Below are positions 29,101 through 37,762 of a stretch of 45,291 bases of DNA, piece by piece. A model generated the notes under the pieces. It was not told the DNA's origin, ran no database searches, and saw only the letters and a list, made by a program, of their open reading frames with translations. Source of the stretch: Bermanella sp. GTDB taxonomy: Bacteria > Pseudomonadota > Gammaproteobacteria > Pseudomonadales > Oceanobacteraceae. The position numbers were made by a program, and so were the translations under genes. Where the stretch lies: assembly GCA_029938135.1 (NCBI GenBank), contig JAPYOO010000009.1, forward strand, positions 1-45,291, read 5' to 3'. Positions within the stretch are counted from its first letter, which is position 1, and the number at the start of each line of letters is the position of its first letter.

Positions 29101-29308
29101 ACACCATAGGCAAAGCGCTAGACCCGTCATAACTGGGTGGGGTATACACTTTATAATCGTGGGATACAGAGCTGGGCTGCGTTCCTGCCGCCAAGCTATA
29201 ACTCACCATGTCAGCAAAGGTGGTGGGTATAAAAGCCAGGCTAGTGATCATTGCCAAATGGGCAATGAACCTAACGTTTAGCCTTTTCATTTTTTTTACA
29301 TTTTTCAT
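26183..29308 (-). CDS. Secreted PHB-depolymerase-family esterase with two catalytic domains and two DUF5011/Ig-like repeats
   Basis: Signal peptide; two alpha/beta-hydrolase domains, each with HGC and GLSSGG lipase box. Domain 2 also has the GHAWP His motif. Two APxVTLNGxAxxxL...DPxATAxDxEDG repeats near the C-terminus. Confidence 0.85.
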   Translation of the reverse strand: MKNVKKMKRLNVRFIAHLAMITSLAFIPTTFADMVSYSLAAGTQPSSVSHDYKVYTPPSYDGSSALPMVFAMHGCKQTQDTILNEFGWQDTADAHNFILVAPHSNAAATPTMENAECWNYWVADHQDRGEGMNVDLVRIGEQVESDYNIDASRRYITGLSSGGFMTTIAVATYNDYWTAGVSMAGGGYKETSSSANTNSSCSLNFTSYKTASAIANDLTAARNSSPSDFDTPIMFMNSNYDCTVDIQGGITGSEGFVQFHNANIDTSLTQDCSVTDSTGTIDCENKKYTDADGSIVVETYFYDGPSDDNPRGNFHGTHSSKGHYFSGAKHSGDYAETWGQNAREAAWAFFAQFDRDGVVIPDPTEPTDPTACHSTNSSLDQHVAAGRAYFSGTGSNAFCETHTSSTYSHVITGRALPCYFWYACTTDDGVILGLNNIYNTATIYESPASVYTTSQCSAASGIEFFATGSGELLGSNGNANVELYETSAGVFSKIDPANCGTTLPGGDTGSNEVVITPTGTGVQGSWGGIQTLNGMNTYTYTPQNPPAMNGKRALMIALHGCSMDGSDAKNGYNWETSADMYGMVVVAPSAPNGGVIAGCWDYYGNTSQTRTNRHNDNLLGLVDTMLANSGLNIDPAQVYISGLSSGGGQTITMGCVAPDVFAGLGINAGPAPGTSSGQIGSVAGTTSAQVSTCTGWAGSNSAHFDTQITSVVHGAADYTVASGYGQRDFDIMAAIYGANQDTGTNTVTGGGTEITATKDGKEVVSYISVAGMGHAWPAGTGPGCNYCDTTKVNYPEFLSDWLFHNNRRVVGNAAPLVTLNGDAQINLNLANTFSDPGATANDFEDGALTVTVSGSVDTSTVGNYTLTYSATDSKNASHSVNRGVSVIDPNGNTAPVVTLNGEATMTLTVGDHFTDPSATASDVEDGNLPVITTGFVDTSVAGDYVLTYTATDVEGATNNKTLTVTVIFTPPATCVTDTVANHLGAGRVYTFGGYNCKTVGGDDQVNSITYTCEYLKTYGGNPTYSIKETSSGVFNTVSSCQ

Positions 29309-29811
29309 TTATAGTCCCTTGTACAAGATTAAACCTTGTAGTCTTATTATTTTAGGGCGGGTTGGGTACCCACCCGATTTTAGACAGGGTCCCTTCAATC
29401 GAATTATTTACTTCCTGTAATGTTCCAGTAGACGACCCGTCATAGAGGCGCAGTGTAATTTGTCTAAGATTCACCTCTCCATCCTACTTCTGGAGGAGGG
29501 CGTGCTGGTGGATTAAACGTAATGATTAAACTCAGGTTTTATCATGGCGCAGGTGTCTGATTTTTAAGAATAAAATATTATAAAATGAGAGGTGGATGAA
29601 TTTGTGAGCAGTAAAAGATAGGCCGTTTTTGACTATCAATAATAGCCGGAAAATAGATTAATTTTGCAAAGCGGCAGCCGAAAACGAAAATTTTATTTAT
29701 CAGACTATATAATTTAATAATTCATATCTAAAAAAAACTAGATTTAAGATTTTTGTGAGAATGCTTAAGATGATGTACCGATACTACTAGAGTAGTGTCA
29801 ATAGTCGTTTA

Positions 29812-30242
29812 TTAATGTGCATTAATGTTGCGAGTCTTTTCATATAAATCATTGACCAAATTATCTTTATATTTACTTTCAACAGCCTTTTTAATATCGG
29901 GGATTAAGTGCTGATACTTAGAGTTTACTGAAAAATGAATCACCATTCTTTGCGGCCCAATTCATAGGGCTGTTGCTAATCGTGGGTGTCGGTATCGGTT
30001 AAATCAAAAACATACTGTAGACCTGTTCGAGAAGCTGCAGCGGCCGCGACTCTGCCAAATATAAGCATTTGTATGGATTATTGCTCACGTTCTACGGGAT
30101 ATTTGTGTAACTTGTTATCGGCATCGAAGCGCTTGATAACAGGCTTGGCGAATATCAGCAATGTTGAATAGGAAACTTATTGGAATAAATAAGCACTTTA
30201 GATTCAGGTACCTTGGCCACGTAGCTTACAGAATGAAAGCTC
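29812..30242 (-). pseudogene. Decayed solute-binding-protein-like gene (multiple frameshifts)
   Basis: Minus-strand fragments in different frames: SFHSVSYVAKVPESKVLIYSNKFPIQHC / LIFAKPVIKRFDADNKLHKYPVEREQ* / SIQMLIFGRVAAAASRTGLQYVFDLTDTDTHD* / MVIHFSVNSKYQHLIPDIKKAVESKYKDNLVNDLYEKTRNINAH*. The last is an intact C-terminus at 29812..29946. Confidence 0.5.
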
Positions 30243-30360
30243 AAAAATTTGAGTCGTAGGTTGTATATATGAAGGATGATGCCTAGATCTGTTTTATCAT
30301 TCGGCCTGAAAGGGGTATTATTATGTTTTCATTGTTTACTCGTTAGTTGGCCTTAAGTAT

Positions 30361-30855
30361 ATGCTTCCAAAATATTCCAAATTGGCTTATGGGTTCTTAT
30401 TCCCTATAGTGCTATCTCTTCTAATGTTTAATACCAAAGTACAGGCTAATCCGGGAAACTGGGTGAAAGAATTAAACCTTGGGCAATATGAAAACAAGGT
30501 TATTTATATCGATTTTTGGGCATCCTGGTGTCGCCCTTGCCGTAAGTCGTTCCCCTGGATAAACGCGATGCAAGAAAAGTATCAAGACAAAGGTTTAGTG
30601 GTAATTGGTATTAACTTAGATGCAGACTTAGAAAAAGCCTATAATTTTTTAAAACAAACCCCAGCCGAATTTAAATTATTTTCAGACCCAAAAGGGGTGC
30701 TAGCGGATAAATTTACATTGATTGGTATGCCAAGTTCACTGGTGATAGGCGTGAATGGCGAAGTGCGGCACCGACATGTGGGTTTTAAAAAAAGTATTAT
30801 TAAAGAATACGAAACAAGTATCGTGCAATTACTGGACGAAATTCCCGCACACTAA
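30361..30855 (+). CDS. TlpA/thioredoxin-like exported protein (copy 1)
   Basis: Signal peptide; VIYIDFWASWCRPCRKSFPWINAMQEKY...DPKGVLADKFTLIGMPSSLVI (CRPC active site). Confidence 0.9.
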   Translation: MLPKYSKLAYGFLFPIVLSLLMFNTKVQANPGNWVKELNLGQYENKVIYIDFWASWCRPCRKSFPWINAMQEKYQDKGLVVIGINLDADLEKAYNFLKQTPAEFKLFSDPKGVLADKFTLIGMPSSLVIGVNGEVRHRHVGFKKSIIKEYETSIVQLLDEIPAH

Positions 30856-30861
30856 TTATTA

Positions 30862-32187
30862 ATGGGCATGTACGTGTCGAATTTTACGAGTAAAAAAAGC
30901 AGTAAAAATATTCGCTTAGGGCTAAAGTCGGCCAGCCAAGCCTTATTAGGCACCGTACTTGGAGTCAGTACAGCTTTTAATGCACAAGGGCAATCATTGC
31001 CGGATGGCTGGCAGAGTGATGTGGCGCTGCTGGTGTACTCTGAACCAACTCGGGTGAGTGCGCTGGAGCCCGCCATTGCCATTAATAAAATATTTGACGA
31101 TGAAAGCATCCTGGGTATGAAATTAGTTTTAGATGCCTTATCGGGTGCGTCGCACAACGGTGCTGCAGCCAATAATGCCGCGCAAACATTTACACGCCCC
31201 TCTGGACAAGGCAGTTACCAAGCACCTGCGGGTGAGACACCGCTGGATGACACCTTTCGTGATACTCGCATCAACTTTTCGGTTCATTACCAATACGACG
31301 TAAAGCGCTTAGAAAAAATGCTGTGGGGTGTGAATGTTTCAAGTGAATATGATTTTTTAAGCGTAGGCGGCAGTAGCACTTATTTACGGGATTTGAATCA
31401 GCGCAATACCACCCTTAGCGCAGGTTTATCATTTGAAATAGACAGTATTCGGGCGGTAGGCGGTTTTGCTGACCCGTTATCAGCCATGCAGGCCAATACT
31501 CTAGCGCAAAATAAAGTGGGCAGTAGTCATAATCGTGTGATGATTGAATCCCTATTGGGCATCACCCAAATCATCGATCATAAAAGCTTATTGCAAATAA
31601 ATTATGGTTTGGCTTTTAGCGACGGGGAACATACGGATCCCTATAAAGTGGTTTCTGTTTTAGACAGTAATGGGGATTTAATCGCCGCCAATGGACTTAA
31701 TGGCACCTACTTGTACGAGCACCGGCCTGATAGTCGTATTAGGCAAAATGTCTTTACTAAGTTAAAGCGTTTTGTGTGGGGGGATGTGGTGGATGTATCT
31801 TACCGATTTGCATGGGACGATTGGGGCATACATTCACATACGCTTGATACTCACTACCGATTCAACCTTTCAGCCTCTTTTTATCTAGAGCCTCATTTGC
31901 GCTTTTACCAACAGCAACAAGCCGATTTTTATCGCCACAGTATTACCAATAGCGAAATAGTGCCCAATTTTTTAAGTGCGGATTATCGCTTGGCAAATAT
32001 GCAAGCCAACACCATAGGGGTAAAACTTGGATTCTTAACCCCTAGTGGGCATAAAAGCAGTGTGCGTTTTGAGTATTACCAGCAGACCGGTAATAGTCAC
32101 CCCAGTAATGCGTTGCCCAATCAAAAAAATATTGATTTATATCCCACGGTTGAGGCATATATTTTTCAATATAATTATAAAATTTAA
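30862..32187 (+). CDS. DUF3570 family protein (copy 1), predicted outer-membrane beta-barrel
   Basis: Closely similar to the copy at 37763-39082: SDVALLVYSEPTRVSALEPAIAINKIFDDESILGMKLVLDALSGAS, LNQRNTTLSAGLSFEID; amphipathic beta repeats to a short terminal strand. Confidence 0.85.
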   Translation: MGMYVSNFTSKKSSKNIRLGLKSASQALLGTVLGVSTAFNAQGQSLPDGWQSDVALLVYSEPTRVSALEPAIAINKIFDDESILGMKLVLDALSGASHNGAAANNAAQTFTRPSGQGSYQAPAGETPLDDTFRDTRINFSVHYQYDVKRLEKMLWGVNVSSEYDFLSVGGSSTYLRDLNQRNTTLSAGLSFEIDSIRAVGGFADPLSAMQANTLAQNKVGSSHNRVMIESLLGITQIIDHKSLLQINYGLAFSDGEHTDPYKVVSVLDSNGDLIAANGLNGTYLYEHRPDSRIRQNVFTKLKRFVWGDVVDVSYRFAWDDWGIHSHTLDTHYRFNLSASFYLEPHLRFYQQQQADFYRHSITNSEIVPNFLSADYRLANMQANTIGVKLGFLTPSGHKSSVRFEYYQQTGNSHPSNALPNQKNIDLYPTVEAYIFQYNYKI

Positions 32188-33629
32188 CGTTTGTCATCTT
32201 TAAATATGGGCAAGCGAACTTCTACCCATAATCCGCCCAGTTGTGAGGCTTTAAACGCCAGTTCCCCTCCATGAAAAACCACAATACTATTAACTAGGGC
32301 TAAGCCTAAACCGGCCCCTAGGCCTGTTTGTTGATGCTGTCGATAAAATCGATCGGTGAGTTTATCAACTTGGTCTAGGGGAACACCGGGTCCTGAATCT
32401 TGTACACTAAGAATAATATCGCTTTCGTTTTGAGTTATCGATAACTCCAAACGGCCCTTCTGTGGGGTATATTGGCTGGCATTATCAATTAAATTACGAA
32501 TTAAAATTTCCAATAAAAACCCACTGCCATTGAGCTTCATCGTTTTAATGGATGACGGGCATTTCATCGACATATCCTGATGTTTGGCCAGCACCTTAGG
32601 TGCCATTTGTGCCAGTATCTCTTGGCATAAGGGATAAAGAATCAGTGGCTCAAGAGGGATAGTGTCGGGGGATATTTTGGAGAGTGTTAATAGCTGTTCG
32701 AGTAAACGGGATATTCGTGTCACGCCTTTTTCTAACTCGCCTAAAGCGAGATTCCTATCTTGCCCATCAGTGGCATTAATGGCATTTTGCGCGTGGATCA
32801 TAATGACGGCCAGTGGGGTGCGTAACTCGTGGGCCGCATCGGCGGTGAGGCGCTGTTCCCGTTTAATGGCTTCTTCTAAGCGCGTAAATAAATCATTAAG
32901 TGACTGTACTACAGGCTTCATTTCGCTGGGCGTATGGCCTAACTGAATGGCGGATAAATTATTGGCTTCTCGCGATTTTATACTTTTGGCTAGCTGCACC
33001 AATGGTTTTAAACCCATACGAATAATAACAATGAGTGATAACAAAACTAAAGGCAGCATTAATAAACCGGGTTTAAGGGTTTGCCCTGAAATTCCCTGAG
33101 CTAACTCTTCCCTAATAGATTCACTTTCGGCCACGTGTAACCAAAAATCCCAGTCTTCATCGTACAAACTAAAAACGCGCCAGTTTTCTGAATTTCCGTC
33201 CATGGATGACACCAGTGTGCTGCTAAAACCTTCGCGGAAGGCGGCAAAATTACTGGCGGGCGCACTGCCAGATTTTACCAAAAGTTTCCCTTGCTTGTTC
33301 CATACTTGGTAGGCGACTTTTTTTTGGTAAAGCAACGTGTTTTTATCGGCCACTCGTGTTTCATTTAAGCCGTAATACACCACAGGTAAATGTTTAGAAC
33401 GTTGGTCTATGGTGGCAACACTATCACCTAATAAGTTAAGTAAAATATAAGAACTTTGTGCAAGCTGTGCATCAAAGAGTTCCTCTATTTCATGCACGGC
33501 TTGATGGCGGCTAATGTAGTAGGTGGCGCCAATATATAGTGTAGTAAAAGATAAAATACTGATTAATAAAAAACGCCGAATGGACGTGTTCACTTTAAGT
33601 CCCTCTAACATACTCAGTACACCCCTCAT
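32184..33629 (-). CDS. QseC/PmrB-like sensor histidine kinase
   Basis: Two TMs, HAMP-like linker, LTADAAHELRTPLAVIMIHAQNA, GLGAGLGLALVNSIVVFHGGELAF. ATGA overlap with the upstream regulator gene. Confidence 0.9.
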   Translation of the reverse strand: MRGVLSMLEGLKVNTSIRRFLLISILSFTTLYIGATYYISRHQAVHEIEELFDAQLAQSSYILLNLLGDSVATIDQRSKHLPVVYYGLNETRVADKNTLLYQKKVAYQVWNKQGKLLVKSGSAPASNFAAFREGFSSTLVSSMDGNSENWRVFSLYDEDWDFWLHVAESESIREELAQGISGQTLKPGLLMLPLVLLSLIVIIRMGLKPLVQLAKSIKSREANNLSAIQLGHTPSEMKPVVQSLNDLFTRLEEAIKREQRLTADAAHELRTPLAVIMIHAQNAINATDGQDRNLALGELEKGVTRISRLLEQLLTLSKISPDTIPLEPLILYPLCQEILAQMAPKVLAKHQDMSMKCPSSIKTMKLNGSGFLLEILIRNLIDNASQYTPQKGRLELSITQNESDIILSVQDSGPGVPLDQVDKLTDRFYRQHQQTGLGAGLGLALVNSIVVFHGGELAFKASQLGGLWVEVRLPIFKDDKR

Positions 33630-34282
33630 AGAGTAATGACCGTGTAACCTACGCCGCGCACGGTGGTGATGAGCTTGCCATAGATTTTTTTGCGTAGGTT
33701 ATGAATGTGTACTTCAAGAGCGTTGCTTTCGATGTCGTCTTGCCAACTATAAAGGGATTGCTCTAGGGAGGTACGACTCATAACCTTGCCTTGGTTCTGC
33801 ATTAACACTTCAAGCAAGTTGTATTCACGGCGAGATAGAGTGACAGGATTATTTTGGAAACTCACTTGGCGTGATTGGGTATCTATGCAGACGTCACCAT
33901 ATTCTAAGGTATTGTTGGCTTGGCCGCTGCTACGACGTAGTAGTGCGCGCATACGTGCTTGTAATTCGTTTATATCAAAGGGTTTTGGCAGGTAGTCATC
34001 GGCCCCAAGATCTAGGCCGTGTATCTTGTCATCTATACTGTCGCGAGCGGTTAAAATGAGCACTGGGGTCGTATGGTGCTGGCGAAATGCTTTTAAAAAG
34101 CTAAAACCATCGGCGTCGGGTAGTCCTAAATCCAATAGCACAAGGTCATAGTGTTCTTGACTGGTGGCGTTTAAGCCCAGTTGTACTTTGTCAAAATGAT
34201 CCACCACATAATGCTCATTCTGCAAGGTTTGAATTAAGCCCAGTGCTAGCTGTTGGTCATCTTCTAAAATTAAAACGCGCAC
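33626..34282 (-). CDS. OmpR-family response regulator of the QseB/PmrA type
   Basis: MRVLILEDDQQLALGLIQTL...GLDLGADDYLPKPFD...SRREYNLLEVLMQNQGKVMSRTSLEQSLYSWQDDIESNALEVHIHNLRKKI...ITTVRGVGYTV. Confidence 0.92.
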   Translation of the reverse strand: MRVLILEDDQQLALGLIQTLQNEHYVVDHFDKVQLGLNATSQEHYDLVLLDLGLPDADGFSFLKAFRQHHTTPVLILTARDSIDDKIHGLDLGADDYLPKPFDINELQARMRALLRRSSGQANNTLEYGDVCIDTQSRQVSFQNNPVTLSRREYNLLEVLMQNQGKVMSRTSLEQSLYSWQDDIESNALEVHIHNLRKKIYGKLITTVRGVGYTVITL

Positions 34283-34376
34283 ACTTATATTCCTAACGGG
34301 GTAGTGCTTGCAGCATAGTCATTAGGAAGGATAGATACAATGGTCAAGCGGGTATAACTCGTTGATAGGACGGGGA

Positions 34377-35135
34377 TTAATGCAAATATTTATTGTAAAT
34401 GCGCTCGAATTCTCCGGAGGCCTTTACTTGATCCAGTGCGATTTGCCATTTATTAATAATGTTATCGGGCATTTGTTTAGAGCAGGCAATATACAGGGGG
34501 AATTCTAATAGTTTTAATTGAGTTTTAACCAGTGCATTAGGGGCTTCATTGAGCTGCTTTAAATAGTAGCTGATGCCAAGCGGTGTAACATTCGCTAAAA
34601 GATCCGCACGGCCCATTAATACATGACGAAACTGCGCATCTTTTTTTGGCATTTTATGAATGTTGGTAAGTTTTAGAGTATCAACATAACTGGAAACTAA
34701 TCCTTTATGGGGGATCGCTATTTTAGCGACTTTTTTTATATCCGAAATAGACTTAAAAATACGTTGATCATCTTTTCGTTTATAAAAATAAATGGACTCT
34801 TGGGATATTGGACCAATCCATTTGTAGTGATTTTCTCTTTCTGGGGTTCTAAATAAAGAGAAACTCATAATGTTGGACTGATGGTTTAACATAGACTCCC
34901 CTCTTGCGCCTGGATAAACGGTAATAGTGTGAGTTTCACCCAGTTGGACCATCATGGCTTGAACAATCTCCACTGAAAAACCGCTAATCTCGCCATTTTC
35001 TTGGTAATTGTAAGGGGCCCACTCTTCAGTGATGATTTCAAGCCCATAAGTAGGTGTTTCGCCGGCCGCCACTAAGCTCCCCCATACCAACGAAGAGGTG
35101 ATTAACAATGCCATTAAACCTTTAATACTCGCCAT
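34377..35135 (-). CDS. Exported family-3 solute-binding-protein-like protein
   Basis: Signal peptide; YGLEIITEEWAPYNYQENGEISGFSVEIVQAMM ... GEFERIYNKYLH. Confidence 0.85.
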   Translation of the reverse strand: MASIKGLMALLITSSLVWGSLVAAGETPTYGLEIITEEWAPYNYQENGEISGFSVEIVQAMMVQLGETHTITVYPGARGESMLNHQSNIMSFSLFRTPERENHYKWIGPISQESIYFYKRKDDQRIFKSISDIKKVAKIAIPHKGLVSSYVDTLKLTNIHKMPKKDAQFRHVLMGRADLLANVTPLGISYYLKQLNEAPNALVKTQLKLLEFPLYIACSKQMPDNIINKWQIALDQVKASGEFERIYNKYLH

Positions 35136-35377
35136 AAATTACCTATTTCCCCTGTTTAATATAGTCCCTTTTTGAGGCCTTTCCACATGTTTGTATGGAT
35201 ATGCCATAGAGTATAAAGGGGAAGACGCAAAGAGGGCGTTAACCATGGGGGCTGAGTCGTGGGGCCATATTTAAGCGTAATAAGTGTTAGTATCTTTCTA
35301 GAATTATTAGGCAGTGCCTATCATTAGTATCAGCGGATAATAGAATTGGTCATATTGAGCTCATCTAGCAGTAATAA

Positions 35378-35679
35378 ATCACAAATAAGGTCAATACCAA
35401 TGAGCGCATAGCCTTAGAGCAGGCCAATCTTAAGGGATTGAACATTAAGGGTTTTGTACGCTTTAGCTACACCGCGCAATGGCATGATTTTCCGGGCAGT
35501 TTAAAAGTGAGTTGTCACTTTCTCTCCAGTGAAGCACGCAATTGATGGGCTCTCTTGATCAAGAGGCTGTGTTGATAAAAATTATTCAACACCGTTTTTT
35601 AAAGCAGGGTATAAGATTTAAAGATGTGCGTAACAATGTTGTATTTACGCACTTAGAGACTAATGAGACGAAAGTGTAA
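35378..35679 (+). pseudogene. Frameshifted remnant of a small protein gene
   Basis: Frame 1: KVNTNERIALEQANLKGLNIKGFVRFSYTAQWHDFPGSLKVSCHFLSSEARN*. A different frame continues GSLDQEAVLIKIIQHRFLKQGIRFKDVRNNVVFTHLETNETKV* to 35679. FPGSLKV resembles the small proteins often annotated 'Fis family transcriptional regulator' (recalled, unverified). Confidence 0.5.
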
Positions 35680-36523
35680 GCCAGTCGTTTAACACATTTA
35701 AAATAATTAAGCTCTTTTGAATACGAAGACTCTCGTTTTCTAAGGGTTTGTCCCGTTGATATAGACCTTTAAGTGTTTGTTTTGCGGTGGATAAATCCAC
35801 TGCTTCCAACTTCATCATACTTACAAAGTAATATACTTCGCCTAACCAACTTTTAGTATCCGCTTCAGCCATGTTATCTTGCAATAAACCGTTACCAGAT
35901 AAAATGTAATTGTTTATTTTGGCATGTAATAATTTTGAAGAGAGGCGGTTTGAATCCTGATCCATTTTTAGGGCGTTTACTAGGCCGATTATTTTGTCAT
36001 GATTGTCATGATTGTTTTGTTGAGCCAGTTTTAGGCTATTTAATTGCACTTCCAAAATAGGGTATTGATCATTGCTAGTATTCGCCTGTATCTCTTTTAA
36101 TGTTAACTGCAAAGAACTAATAGCATTCTCTATTTGAAGATCTTTTTTATCAAAAATTTGGGCGCGAATATCCACCTGTTCAGATACGTTTGTCGTGATT
36201 AACCCTGTTAAGGTAGACGTTAAGCTATTTAATTCACTGTCCATCTCCAATTTTACTATGTATGGCATGGCAACGGTCATTAACGTGGCGGCGAGTAATG
36301 CAATGATGGTATTGCTAATACGGCTAATTTGGGTTGATACCCAGGCTTTTAAGCGGTTTATAAAACTGTTTTTTTCCTGTTCAATCTTTTCGGCGGCTAG
36401 CCGAACTTGCTCTTGTATTGCCTCGCTTGTGTGCTCTAAAGTATCGTCTGGCAGATGGCTAAGTGCACTCTTGATAGGATGAAGTTTATCGGCATTATTG
36501 TTAGGTGTATTTTTATTATTCAT
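35660..36523 (-). CDS. Uncharacterised single-TM coiled-coil protein
   Basis: 287 aa, one hydrophobic segment (ISNTIIALLAATLMTVAMPYIV) flanked by helical/coiled-coil sequence; no recognised domain. Confidence 0.65.
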   Translation of the reverse strand: MNNKNTPNNNADKLHPIKSALSHLPDDTLEHTSEAIQEQVRLAAEKIEQEKNSFINRLKAWVSTQISRISNTIIALLAATLMTVAMPYIVKLEMDSELNSLTSTLTGLITTNVSEQVDIRAQIFDKKDLQIENAISSLQLTLKEIQANTSNDQYPILEVQLNSLKLAQQNNHDNHDKIIGLVNALKMDQDSNRLSSKLLHAKINNYILSGNGLLQDNMAEADTKSWLGEVYYFVSMMKLEAVDLSTAKQTLKGLYQRDKPLENESLRIQKSLIILNVLNDWLTLSSH

Positions 36524-36710
36524 ATGACCCAGCTGTGGTTTTAGGGGCTATCGGTTGGAATTTGATTGGATTACACAGAATGATAATTGAAAAACGAGAT
36601 GTGTCAGTTAATGCATAAACTTTCAGGTGCTAATTAATAATTTAGCATTAGGCTACAGGTTGGGAATTGTCTATTTTATATGTTGCTTGATGTGGGTAGA
36701 GAAGAGCGGA

Positions 36711-37604
36711 TTAATCTTGTACCCAGTGAACCACCTCTTGTTCCGCTAAAAATGCTTTTGAGCCACTCCCCTGTAACATGGCCAAGGTTGACAATAATCC
36801 CGCTTCTACACACGTCGCTGCCGCCACCGTGACAGATCTGGGGGCATCCATAATAGGGTGTCCAGTTTGTGGGTTTAATATATGTGAATAGCGCACATCG
36901 TCTTTTAATAAAAAGCGTCGTGCATCTCCACTGGTGGCCAGCGCCCCTTGGCGTAAACTCACCACCGCAGAATGACCTCCGCCCACAGATTCAATGCCCA
37001 CTTGCCAGGGCTGTTGATTAAAACGTGGCCCATTGCAGACTAGATCGCCGCCAAAATTTATTAAAATGGGTATGCGTTTACCTGTATTTTTCTCCATAGC
37101 TTTTTGCAAACAACGATCCACCGCATATTCTTTGCCAATGCCTCCAAAATCCAGCTCCATGTTAATGGGCATAGTGAGGTCGGGTTTTTTCCAAATCACT
37201 TTTTGCAGCCCTATAAACGGAAGCAATTCCTTAATTTGAATATCACTGGGTAACGTATCCGAGCCATCAAATTTCCAGGCGCGGCGCAAAATCCCAGAGG
37301 TTACGTCAAAGAAACCATCGGACATGTCATAGCAGGTAAAGGCAAAGTCCATTAACAAGCTACTTTCCTCATCAAGCGTGATGGTTTCACCCTGACTATT
37401 GTTCATCTTGAACATGAGGTTAGTGTTGATGTAACGACTGAATTTTTGCTCTATGCGCTTGGCTTCACTGTAAGCGGCGTGAACAAGTTGTTGGGCAAGT
37501 AATGGATCGTGTAAATCCATTAATATTTCGCAGGGGCTGGCCATGGCGTCGAAACGACCAGTAAAGCCGTGTTCCGTTTTATCTATCTTGTATAAATCAG
37601 CCAT
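36711..37604 (-). CDS. apbE: FAD:protein FMN transferase (ApbE family), no evident signal peptide
   Basis: FDAMASPCEILMD, FFDVTSGILRRAWKFDG, DFGGIGKEYAVDRCLQ, NFGGDLVCNG, RYSHILNPQTGHP...SVTVAAATCVEAGLLSTLAML. Confidence 0.93.
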   Translation of the reverse strand: MADLYKIDKTEHGFTGRFDAMASPCEILMDLHDPLLAQQLVHAAYSEAKRIEQKFSRYINTNLMFKMNNSQGETITLDEESSLLMDFAFTCYDMSDGFFDVTSGILRRAWKFDGSDTLPSDIQIKELLPFIGLQKVIWKKPDLTMPINMELDFGGIGKEYAVDRCLQKAMEKNTGKRIPILINFGGDLVCNGPRFNQQPWQVGIESVGGGHSAVVSLRQGALATSGDARRFLLKDDVRYSHILNPQTGHPIMDAPRSVTVAAATCVEAGLLSTLAMLQGSGSKAFLAEQEVVHWVQD

Positions 37605-37667
37605 AGAGTGAATCGTTCTTAGACATTTCTGTGATGGAGATGGGTGTGAACGTGCACCATAACCGCC

Positions 37668-37703
37668 TTACACGATAGATTCAAACATGAATCTATCGTG
37701 TAA
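37668..37703 (-). repeat. Perfect intercistronic hairpin between DUF3570 and apbE
   Basis: TTACACGATAGATTCA-AACA-TGAATCTATCGTGTAA, 16-bp perfect arms, 4-nt loop, no U tract on either side. Confidence 0.85.
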
Positions 37704-37762
37704 GTGAATTCAGCTCACAAATTTAACTCTCGAATTAAAGTACGCTGTTAACAGACGCCTTA

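Noticed and set aside
29470-29510. Possible hairpin CCTCTCC...GGAGGAGG upstream of the esterase gene
   Set aside because: Imperfect stem with a long loop and no U tract; not strong enough to call.
29986-30171. 61-aa + strand ORF
   Set aside because: Lies opposite the reconstructed minus-strand pseudogene fragments and has no protein-like character.
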